The position numbers and the translations under genes were made by a program. 64,000 nucleotides of DNA from contig CM055102.1 in NCBI GenBank assembly GCA_029204225.1, positions 48,962,289 through 49,026,288 of the forward strand, in the 5' to 3' direction. Below the pieces are notes generated by a model, which did not search any database, had not been told where the DNA came from, and saw only the letters and a program-made list of their open reading frames with translations. Positions 37,211-46,994 of this stretch are shown piece by piece (positions within the stretch are counted from its first letter, which is position 1; the number at the start of each line of letters is the position of its first letter). This stretch comes from Diphasiastrum complanatum. Its lineage: Eukaryota; Streptophyta; Lycopodiopsida; Lycopodiales; Lycopodiaceae.

Positions 37211-37612
37211 TTTGCCATTTAGAGTTGAAACTCAAGAGGATCATTGATAAAATGATCAACCATCATTGGAATACAGAGGTTGAGAGATCTCCACGCACAA
37301 CCGGTTCAATAGACAACATTGCACACAATGTGCACCTGTGGGCTAAGCATGGGATCCCATCCCCACCTCCTGCCACCCGCCCTTCCCTCTGATCCCAAAA
37401 TGTCTGGTATCAGGGGATAAGGGAATGCTTTTTACTATGAGCTTATATGGAGGTGATTCTCCGGGCCCCAATTGCTTATGGGACAATGCACTCTTTTGGT
37501 GCCTTCACATATAAAGTTGCATTATGTGGCATGGCTTGAATCCTTCAACATCTCCATTCGAGTGAGCACAAGGCATAGGACCCCCACTTGCTCGTATAGG
37601 ACTCCAACTTGG
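37211..37612. other. Retroelement leader-like sequence, no gene
   Basis: Contains GGGATCCCATCCCCACC and ends in CTCCAACTTGGCTTTGATACCA. It reads as the leader of a minus-strand element next to its primer site. Confidence 0.35.
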
Positions 37613-37624
37613 CTTTGATACCAT
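37613..37624 (-). other. Primer-binding-site-like motif of an unresolved minus-strand LTR element
   Basis: On the minus strand TGGTATCAAAGC, one mismatch from the tRNA-iMet site. A TG (37625) follows immediately on the plus strand, as for an LTR boundary. I could not find the other LTR end. Confidence 0.5.
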
Positions 37625-39753
37625 GTTTGTCAAGATCTTTGAAGTTCGAAGTCCAAATTCACGAAGGTTAATGAAAAAGTGGCATATCTTTTACAAAGAA
37701 GATGGACCACAATATATCTTTTATGAAAAAGAAGAATCATTGAAGAATTGGCAAATATACTTAAAAGAATCGTCAAAGTTTGTGAAAAAGCTTTTTTAAA
37801 GGAATATGATGGTTTTTTGGTGGTGGATTTGGACATTTGAACTCTAAAAGCTAGGTGGAGCAGAAGTTTGACCTAGTCAAACTTCATCAAGGGTCAAGTT
37901 ATCTTTGAAGGATACGCACGGTCAAAGGTCAAGGATACACACGGTTAGATTATCTACGAAGGATACATCAAATTTAAGGACAATAACAAGTGTAAGGCTT
38001 GTGGAGGACAAAATTGTTGATAAGGTACCAAAGAGCTAATTCAAGGCACTTGATTGTTATTGCAATAACACAACCCTAATAGGGTTTTTTCAACATGTTG
38101 TTAGGCCATAGAGAGACGTACAAGTTAGGACACCAGTATGGAGTAGTGAAAATATTTTTGGTCAAAGAATTTACCCTAAAAGTTAGGGTTGAGCAAGGTC
38201 AAAGATTAGGGTATGCAAATCGAGTTAATTTTTCATCAAAGGTATGAAGACAAACCAAAATGTCAACTAAACCTAGTTGGGTTTGCATGTAGATGTGCAT
38301 GTTGTTGATCGAGGCTATTGATGGATATTCCACCTAGTTAGGATTGCATGTAGGAACGTATGTTATTGGCTGCGGTCGATTGGAGATTTCTATGAGAAAT
38401 CTAGAGCATAGTCAATTGAATGGTACAAATAGTGTTGACCATATCAAGCTACTTTAAAAGGTAAAAACTTACAAAACTTTCAAGCGGGTGTTAGTTCATT
38501 GTTATAGGTGGCAACTGGTAGAAGCTTTGTGGAAATTTAGTTCAGAAAGCAAGTTCAACTTCAAGAGGGAGTTTGGTTTATTGACATGGGGACACAACAA
38601 ATTGGTTATCATTTTACTTTATATTAGTTTGAGAAAACAAAGCTACCAAGGAGCAAAGATGTAGGTGTTTTGTTGTTTTTTTAGATTGTTTGGTTTCTAT
38701 CCAAGTCATGGTAACCAGTTCATGTGGTATAAACTTTCTTATCTATTTGAACTAATATCACTTTGATTAATCATATTTAAACTATATGATTAATCAAAGT
38801 AATTTTTTGTTGTGGTTGTCAAGTAATTTCCTAGATACCAAGAAAATATCAGTTCTACTAGGAAGGTCTAGTTTGCGTTGAGAAAAAGTTCTATGTTTTT
38901 TTCAAGTTCTTGAATCTATCCAAGTTCATGGTTTGTCATGTGGTAGATTATGTTCTTTCCAATAAGATTTGGAAGCTAAAAAGTCAATTGGACATGTTGT
39001 TTAGCCTCATAAAAACGACGAGAGTCATTTGTTGAATCAACAGGTTATGGATTAGCCTCAGAAATCAACACAAGTCTTCTTAAGTGAGTGAATTAACATT
39101 CCTTCAAGGTGGGGAGGTACCATGAATCTTTGATCTCTACTTTTGTTTATCATCATGGATGATTTTGGTGTAGAGAGGATTTGGAAAAAGATTAAGGATA
39201 ATTGGTTTATGATAGAGATGTTTGAATTTCTTAATCAGCAGGAAGATGGAGACACATTAGTTGGGAAGTTTGCATATGTATTTGACATATTGTCAGGACA
39301 CATTCTAGATGAAGTTTTAATAAGCAATAATAAAATTGATATCATGTTGAGGGTGCTTTCTAAGTTGGAAAGTTGTATTGAGGCAAGTGACTCTGTGTGT
39401 GAGATAGAGGTAGGAGATTCCATGGAAAAGATAATATTAAGTACTTTGTGTGAGAAGGTATTTGAGAAGGAAGTAGCCGATTCTTTGTGTGAGGAAGTAT
39501 TGCATTATATGATTGTTATGATGGTGCTATGGTAATCAAAGAGGACTACATTTTATTTTTGGGTGTTGGTGAGATTCGTACATATTTGTGGTAGCTTGGA
39601 AGATGTTCAAAGAGACCACGAGAATCAATCGTCAAGCAAAGTTCTCAAAGTTATGGCAAATGTTATCATGTCTACATTTAGTTGATTCCTATATTATTTG
39701 ATGAAGGGTAGTCAACTTGCTTGATCCAAAGGAAGTCAAGGAATTGGGTGATA
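37625..39753. other. Unresolved LTR-element sequence with hairpin; one small unknown frame
   Basis: Probably LTR plus interior of the element whose right LTR-like part begins at 39754. The frame 39143-39535 (130 residues, plus) is acidic with repeated SLCEEV/TLCEKVFEKEV segments. I do not recognise it and would not call it a gene with confidence. Confidence 0.3.
38760..38800. repeat. Perfect 17-bp inverted repeat, 7-nt spacer
   Basis: ACTTTGATTAATCATAT (38760-38776) and its exact reverse complement (38784-38800), spacer 38777-38783. Confidence 0.97.
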
Positions 39754-40600
39754 TGTTGCACTATTAGCAGATTCCAGAGAATCCCTAGATGTTGAGCCAA
39801 GCTGAAACACAGAGCATCTCTCTCCCAAGACCGAGGAGGTCTCAGAAGGAGAAGAGCAGGTTGAAACTAAGAGCAGAGTATGAGAGCCGAGGATTACTAG
39901 CTAGGATTACATATAGTTTCCATGTGAGCCTACATGGTGAATCCCAGAGAAGGAATGACCATGTAGGAGCTAGTAACATTCCTAGGCAATGTAAATAGAT
40001 GTAGACCCCTCTTAGATAAAGTAGAGTGAGCCACCTTTTGATGGTGACCTCTAGTGGAAGAGCTATTTCCACTTGTAATTTTTGAACTAGTGGAATTGCC
40101 ACTTAGGCTCCACATGGGCAGCCCTCTTGCTTATTTAAGGGCCCCCCTCTCTTGTGAGGGAGCTTTTATTGTATTGTCATTCTCTTGTATGAATGAAGAA
40201 GATCCTCCACGAGTTATTGGCAATTGAGAAGCTCCTTGTTCATGGCTATTGTCTTGAGTGAAATTCCTATGTACATGCTTTGATTTCCTTGTTGTGGTTG
40301 TGGATTAATTAGATTTCCTGCTTTCTTTATTACAATGTGGAATGTAGATGTGGATTAGCTTTCTTGTTTCTTGATTTTGTAATTTTCAGCATCAAGGTAA
40401 ACTAAATAGGCTGAGATTGTGGATCAGATCTTGCATATTCACTAACAATCTTGTCCTTGATTGTTCTTGGGCATTCCAGGCATCAAGAGAGGTGTATTTC
40501 TTGATTCTTGTGATGCTAGAATGTTGTTAGGTAGTTAGCTTTCTTGATTCTTGTTTTTGTTGTTTTTATTTCCTATTTTTTGGTAGGGAATCACTACTTT
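39754..40600 (+). repeat. Third, diverged LARD-like LTR
   Basis: Begins TGTTGCACTATTAGCAGATT after a purine-rich stretch. It shares with 10775-11823 blocks such as TAGAGTGAGCCACC, TTTTGATGGTGACCTC and the TATA core CTTGCTTATTTAAG. GGTAGGGAATCAC near 40590 corresponds to the LTR end of copy 2. The right limit is approximate. Confidence 0.6.
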
Positions 40601-42340
40601 TTGGCTACTATCGGTCCTGTTGTGTTACCATCTTCAAATAGGCCACTTCTTAGATTCTTTTTGTACCCCTATTAGATCTTTGGAATGGATCTTAGCTTCG
40701 ACTAAGGTGTTATCAAATTCTTCGTGACCTAAAACACCTTATGGTTACACACACAAAGATGTGTTTCAAGGAGATTGCCTATGAGACATATGTTGAGAAC
40801 ATATGTGTCTCACAGGCAGTCTCATTGGCATATTATATTCTTTCAATAGAGTTTGCTTATAGTAGTAGAAAACATTTCGCTACAAGTTATAGTTCATTCA
40901 TGCTTATGTATGAATTTCAACCTAGATCTCCGGTTAATGTGGAGACTAAATTGGTTAAGATTAGAAAGTTGCAGACTTCTTGATAGGTTTTGAGAGAAAT
41001 TCTAGATCAAATGGATATGTTGCTGCACTATGTAAAAATTCAAGCAATTCGACATAGAGGCCCATATGTATTTATGAATGGAGTTTTTTAATGAGGTTTC
41101 AAATTATCATCACGATTGAAATTTTGATTTAAACAACCCACCTACGAACCAATTTATGCTATTTATCCTCATTGCCATGCCTATCTTTTAATACAAATTT
41201 GAAACCATATTTGTATTTATATGCAAGCTTGAATATGGTGGAAATATGGCTTTTAGGCAAACTTCCAAATATTTGTTCACGTGTGTTCCTAGGAATCTTT
41301 GGGTTCCCTTGATTGTCATCTCCATGCATGACCACATTTAAATTTGCTATTTTGGAATTGTATTGCGGATTAGGTGCAAAAACTGGGGACGTAAAAGCCA
41401 TATGCAGGTCATGGTGCACTTAGGTGGCATGCACTATGTATAGACTCTTTGAGTACAAGCACAATAATTAGACCACAAGCATCCAATATGGCTTTATGTG
41501 GGGACTTTTTTTATTTTTTGAATTGTAAAGATGGATGTTTTTTACCAAAAAGAGCAACATCTTTGCTAATTTTGTGTAATTTTCTTTGGAGACTCTCATT
41601 TTGAAATGATTTTTCAACTCTTGTACATGGCAACACATAATGATTTATTTAATCTCTTCTCTCTTTTTTTATAGTATGATCAACTAAATGATTATATAAT
41701 ATAATATGTACAACACCTAGAGCACAAAACTAGAGACACTATAAAAGAAATTTGATGTTAGTCACTGAAAGGTGGCATCCAGGTAATGTTATGAAGATTG
41801 TATTGAAACAAACTAAAAGTTGGCCAAGAAGTGCTTTTGACGAGACAGCCATGGTAGGTTATTGGTGTTTCAATCTTTTTAAAGACATACATGAATACCA
41901 ACAAAGATTTGAGTTCTACCAAACGACAAACAAGAAAATTAACAAATAGAAGCATTTGAAATCAATGTCAATAGACTATCTTGGATCAATGCAACCAATA
42001 GGTTCTATTTCCATTGCTCCCCTCCCTTGAGAAGATAAGCCTCAAAATTGTAGAGCTCAAGGAGCCTAAATAGCTCAAGAAATCCAAGATCCAAGAAGAG
42101 GATCTACATAAACCAAAACCCAAAAAGAGAAAAGAAAAGGAAGATGTTTCACCCCCACATCTAAGCCATTTTACCTTTAGATCCTACACCAAGATTAACA
42201 CCCTTGGTAGGCTTAGATTCCATCTAGATTTGTAGTTTAACCCCCTCTCCATTGGATCGAATCCTATTACTACACTGATACTCACCTGATTGGACATCCA
42301 AATCCCAACTTTGCCCTCTTGATTGTGACGATTAGGGAGG
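40601..42340. other. No recognisable gene; contains a strong imperfect hairpin
   Basis: AT-rich. At 40775-40819 TTGCCTATGAGACATATGTT is followed after 3 bases by its near-complement (one mismatch, one extra base). Short frames (40741-40983, 41159-41419, 41752-41949) lack motifs or support. The right part may be the LTR of the gypsy element whose leader follows at 42345. Confidence 0.4.
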
Positions 42341-42344
42341 CACG

Positions 42345-42420
42345 GAAAGGGTCCAACATTTTTTGGGCACCGTTGTTGGGGAGACGGTGCCAAACTACTG
42401 CCTGGATGGGTTTTTGTTGT
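42345..42420 (+). other. Gypsy leader segment, left part of an interrupted element
   Basis: TTTTTTGGGCACCGTTGTTG followed by GGGGAGACGGTGCC is the GC-rich block that follows the 5' LTR of Athila/Tat-type plant gypsy elements. Its gag-pol resumes at 52158 on the same strand, so 42420-51880 is best seen as an insertion. Confidence 0.5.
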
Positions 42421-42469
42421 ATTTTTGTCAGGTTTATGACTTGCCTATAGGCTTTTTTCCACTTTTTCT

Positions 42470-42600
42470 TCACCTTCCTGACTCGCCACTTTTCCAATGA
42501 GTTAAGCAAATATCAGACTCTGTTCTGAGAGTTCGACGAGTCAAAATCTTTGACTTGCACCTGATTAGCCTACAAAGGCCTGACTCGCCTATTTGATTTT
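42470..42600 (+). repeat. Left subterminal repeat cluster
   Basis: GACTCGCC at about 42480 and 42582, CGACGAGTCA near 42534, GACTTGC near 42551 and 42430. These are short, diverged copies of one octamer in both orientations. Confidence 0.6.
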
Positions 42601-43143
42601 TTCATTTTTTCTTGTCCATTTGATTTGCGATCTGCACAGAGTGATCAATAGCCTCAGAGCCATCATCATTAGAGAAACTTAGAGCCTGACAAGGGCCTTT
42701 GAAAAAGATGCTTTTTATTTTTTTTCTTATTTTCGTTGCCATGTGGACCAATTGAAACCTTAGCTTTGGGATTCTACGTAACATAGAATTTTTCAAATAT
42801 AAATAAAATAAAAACTTGTTAAATATATTGCTGTTTCGTTGGGCAGTATGTGGAAATGCTATTGGTTGATGAGGCTTGCCCTTCCAACTCATCACTGCCC
42901 GAAGAGACCCAAAAATATTGAAAATTAATATGACAGATGGTTGAGAAGAGAAAATCGATGTACTATTAATGTATATGCATTGTCAAACCATGGTTAACAA
43001 GGATAACCAGAGTTAATTTATGGCGCCAAATAGATCAGTGTTTCAAATTTTTGCCAACACTTTTTCTCAGATTCATGGCTTTTTGTCTACGCAAATTTTC
43101 AGATTCATAGTTCATTGTTTCAGATTTTTGCATGCAAATTACG

Positions 43144-44512
43144 AATGGCGCCATCAAGGAAGTCGTGCTCCTCAATTGACTCTATGCTTCTATTCAACGA
43201 GACAGATGATAATGAATTATGGGTGCCAAGAAAATATTCAAAAAACTCTTGGGTTTTGATGCATCCATCACCAAGAGGAGCATTTCGAAAAAGGAAAAGG
43301 TCAAAACTATCATTTCGATCTTATTGGAAGGCCAAAATTTTGGATTTCAGAACATCATCATGAGAAAAATCTATTTCTGAAATATAGTCCAACATGTATA
43401 TATGCATTCAGAGATAAATGTGCAAGGATTCCACCGTCAAGATCACAAAAAAAGCAACTGTGAGTATTGATATTTTTGATACTTTGATTTTTGTCATTCA
43501 TAAATATCTAATAATAAACTTGCCAATCTGATTATTTTTCTCTTGCAGATTTATATCCATCCAACATAAATGAATGAGAGCCGAGTGGATCTTTAGCAGT
43601 TGTGTTAGATGTTATTCACACTGATATTGGACAGCTGCAATATCGAGGTAGAACTGCAAAAGATCTAGCTGATAGTGGAATCTTTTTTTATGAATCAATG
43701 TACATTCTTGATACAAATTTTTTTTTTGGACAAATAGTACCAATTCTATTACCTAGTTTTGAAAGTGATGAATGGATTGCACCAGCTGCTACAATTTCAG
43801 AATCATTTTGTTGCAAGATATATAATGATGTAAAAAATTCATTAAAAATGAGCACGAGATAAAAAACAGTCAGATTGAGTTGGTTTATTTTCTTGAATAT
43901 ATTTGTGGATTTCTTTTCAAGTGTCAATGTTCACAAAACCCCAACGATGTTTGTATGCAAAAATTTATCAGATAGTTTATTATTTGAACTTATGGATGAA
44001 GGCTGGGACAAAAGATCAGATGGAGAAATAGAATGCAGAATTAAAATGTCTTCCATGTGCTTCTGTTATCAAATTGAAAAACAAATGTTAAGCTTATGCT
44101 TCCATTATCAAAGATGAAAAAAAAAAACAAAGGTAAATGAGTGCCACTCGATCAAGACTTGGAAGCCAATGGACATTCAAAATGAAAAAAATATTAAAAT
44201 TATATACAATGATGTCATTTTGACATGTGTTGAGGTGGAAGAAGATTGGAGTCTAAACTACATCCGGTGGAAACTATTGCTCCTACAAGATGATGTACTT
44301 TCAGACTTCAGATTCATTTTCAATGGTAAACTCGTAAGTAACTGTAAACACTCGATCTTTTATGAATAGTTTCAATCAAAACTTTCTAATACAATTTTTG
44401 AACTAATTCTAACTAACTTTGTATTAGTTTTATGCAGGTATGTAAAAGACATGAGCTCGAGATCAAATGCAGAGATATTGGCGAAACAATCCAACTTATA
44501 GAAGAACATTGA
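43144..44512 (+). CDS. Gene A: unknown protein, several exons
   Basis: Not recognised. A first exon from ATG 43144 encodes MAPSRKSCSSIDSML and a basic RKRKRSK stretch that could be a nuclear signal. A second open stretch at 43560-43862 contains YRGRTAKDLADSG and is preceded by a pyrimidine tract and CAG at about 43548. The last two exons are the best supported: 44130-44333 (ending FIFNGKL) and 44438-44512, with GTAAGT and TTTTATGCAG splice signals that keep the frame, then TGA. A polyadenylation signal follows at 44628. The penultimate exon (IKIIYNDVILTCVEVEEDW then LSDFRFIFNG) vaguely recalls a ubiquitin-like fold, but this is a guess. Stops near 43375 and 43585 mean the 5' model is incomplete or damaged. 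Confidence 0.4.
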
Positions 44513-44627
44513 GATTCACTATCAACAAATACATGCCAATCATCATGTCTTTTTATCATTATAGAAAAATTGCATTCCATTATTAGACTATGGACACAAG
44601 CTGATTGTAAGAATCTATTGTGATATC

Positions 44628-44633
44628 AATAAA
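44628..44633 (+). terminator. Polyadenylation signal of gene A
   Basis: AATAAA 116 bases after the stop codon, in AT-rich sequence with following T-rich stretches. Gene B ends on the opposite strand at 44710, so the two genes converge. Confidence 0.55.
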
Positions 44634-44709
44634 AAAAACCCGTAAACAGATTGTTTTTAAGTAAAATGATTGTACTTTTTTTTATGTCTCTCTGTTTATA
44701 AATAGATCT

Positions 44710-46732
44710 CTATTTAATCAATTTTTCTATATTTTCTATATCAGTATTAGGAATTGATAAAGCAACATCTCCTTCTATAATCTCCCCCTCCTCTGTTTCG
44801 GAAAGGGCCTCAATGCCTTTTATGTCAAGAGGAATATCTACTACAAAATTGTCTTCCTCTGTATTAGGAAGGACTTTTATTCGTTTTTGATCATATAAAA
44901 TAAGATCTACATCCTGAACAACCTGAAAGGTTGTTAAGACAGGAGCAAATTCCTTTTGAGGGCCCTCGATTGCAGGTGCAATGCTTACACCATACTGGGC
45001 AAAGGTTCTGATCAACTCTTGCCGAAGTCTATATACATCATCAGGAGTATACGGCTCAAGAGTGAACTGTCCTCACAAAATACGAGAATCAGCAAATTAC
45101 AAACAATGATAGTAATAAAATATGAATCAGAATGAAATGAACTACAAATGAATAGAATATTACCTTTTCAATATCTACATCTGTTTGTAAATTATACCAT
45201 TCAAAAAATAACTTCGTATTGTACAGGATGAAGCATGCACAAGTAAAAGCGTCATTCTGATGTACACACTGCATATAGAGAACCAAAATTAGTAATATTA
45301 TGATAGAAATTTTATTTATACTATGACGATACATTTGATTTAAAAAAACGAATACATGCACATCAGAGATAAATCAATATACCTTCAGAGATTTGATGGT
45401 TATATCTCCAATTGAAGTTGCCGTTGTCGGTATTTTTCGAACGACATCATGAAGTAGAGAATCAAATTCTCTATGTGTATTTGCAACTGAGTTTAATTTT
45501 ACACATAGAAAATTTAATTATGAAAAAATTCTGTTCTTATTAATGCAATGAGGCATGCAACAATCCAAAATAAAGCAACAAAAACAAAAGAGCAATCCTT
45601 ACTTATTTTCATATGGAATCAAATAGAATTTCGCCATAGGACTGCACTCGATAAAATAGACAGTCTTCTCAAAATTGGCTTCTTTCGCCTTTACGGCTCC
45701 CATGAAAAATGGACTAACTACAAAAACTGTACCATGGGAATCAAAACTAATACTATTCTGCAAAAATGAAACACCGGCCTCTACTATTGCATCTGAAGTT
45801 TCTGAGGTCTTATCTTTAAGCTCGGCACAAAATTTAGGACCTAATCTAAAGCTTCTACGTGTATCTGGAAGAAAAAAAATCAAAAAAGTTGCCGAGAAGA
45901 TCAATTTTGTTAGCTAGGTAGGCCTCTATTGATTATAATGGTCAGAATAAAAAAAACCTGGGATGGATCGTATGGAATTCTCACAAAAAGATCATGTACA
46001 GGAGGGGCAGAAAGAGAAGTGGAAACAATATTTACAGATTTCTCTGTTATTTTGTCTAGCTCCTCTTGGGTAATTAACAGTTTTGGTGATGAAACCTGCT
46101 GAGCAGCTGGACGAATAGTAGGAGGAGGACTGGGTGAAGATTCTTGATCTAAGTCAGATTCTCCAGCATCTGACTTAGAGTTCAGAATGACATGGGCTCT
46201 TTTGGCCGGGATACGTCTAGGAGGAAGGGAAGCAGCTGGCCTTTGAGATCCAGCCTTCTTGGGGACAGCCCGTTTTCTCTTCCTCCTAGAGGAAGTAGGC
46301 ATGTCGGTTCTATCCATAGGCAGGTCTCTGGAGGTGTTGGCATTATCTACATACAGACCAGAATATCTATCCCGAAGCCTTTTGAGAATGACGAAATCCT
46401 TTGGCATGATGGTGACACGCTTATCATGCACTGCCAAAAGACAAGTATCCTCAAAAAATTGGGACAAAAAATCTTCTGCAGCACCTTGCAAGGCCTGCAT
46501 GGCTGTCACGGCAAAACGAACATCAATCCCAAGTGACAAAATTTTATTTCGGACAGATCGGCCAAAAGGAGCTCTAGGGATCAACAATTCAGTTGATCTT
46601 TGGAGTTTTTTTTATCTCCGTAAGCCAGACCTACTTCTTGCCACACCTACGACCAGTACCAGGGGGAACACGAGAATGGGATGGCTGTACAATGGTGATG
46701 GCACGGGCAGCGGATTTAGTCCTGGCCATCAT
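44710..46732 (-). CDS. Gene B: histone H3-like protein with long C-terminal extension and further exons
   Basis: The N-terminal end reads MARTKSAARA, with the ARTK of histone H3 but without the ARKS at K9. After a stop codon and a one-base shift in an A8 run, the frame resumes with STELLIPRAPFGR and an H3 fold: FAVTAMQALQGAAEDF (helix 2) and FEDTCLLAVHDKRVTIMPKD (loop 2). Loop 1 has canonical length, unlike centromeric H3. A ~130-residue extension follows, with RRKRKR and a Ser/Pro/acidic stretch, where normal H3 ends. Likely splice signals then join exons at about 45904-45603, 45470-45383, 45268-45164 and 45066-44710 (stop). The last three are in phase; the first junction is not. No known H3 has this extension. 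Broken tail frame may be mutation or assembly error. Confidence 0.6.
45383..45904 (-). other. Gene B middle exons, weakly like a C48/Ulp1 cysteine protease
   Basis: DSHGTVFVVSPFFMG, KTVYFIECSPMAKFYLIPY and, in the next exon at 45268-45164, CVHQNDAFTCACFILYN follow the order of the Ulp1 core (beta strands, then Q-x(5-6)-C). The presumed nucleophile Cys is present in FTCACF, but the catalytic HW pair is not seen, so activity is doubtful. This is a fold guess from short motifs. Confidence 0.3.
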
Positions 46733-46994
46733 TCTCAGAAGAAGAAAATTAACAAAAAGAAGTTTGAAATAAACAAAAGTGGATCAAAACAAAAAAAAAT
46801 TGTGATGAAAGGGTGCTTGAGATTGATACCAGCACTGAATATCGGTTTCGAACGCAAGATCTACAGTGATTATATGCAAAAAAGAGATGTGGGCTTGAAA
46901 GCGATATTGCACATAGACGGTATCGGACTCAAACGCCATCTGATGATTAGTCCACGTTGAATGTCCGTACTATATCCCTTTTCTTTCCTGCTCG
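46733..46994. promoter_or_regulatory. Putative bidirectional promoter between genes B and C
   Basis: About 260 bases separate the H3-like start (46732, minus) from the gene C frame (46995, plus). I saw no clear TATA box in either direction. The assignment rests on the divergent arrangement only. Confidence 0.35.

Noticed and set aside
39143-39535. 130-residue acidic frame as a gene
   Set aside because: No motif, no splice or promoter signal, and it sits in retroelement-like sequence; kept only as a mention.
45910-46587. Centromeric H3 (CenH3) identity for the H3-like protein
   Set aside because: Loop 1 has canonical H3 length and FEDT/KRVTIMPKD are near-canonical; CenH3 loop 1 is longer and more diverged.
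46192-46960. Plus-strand frames of 114 and 233 residues
   Set aside because: Antisense to the H3-like exon; the minus-strand reading has a clear fold match.
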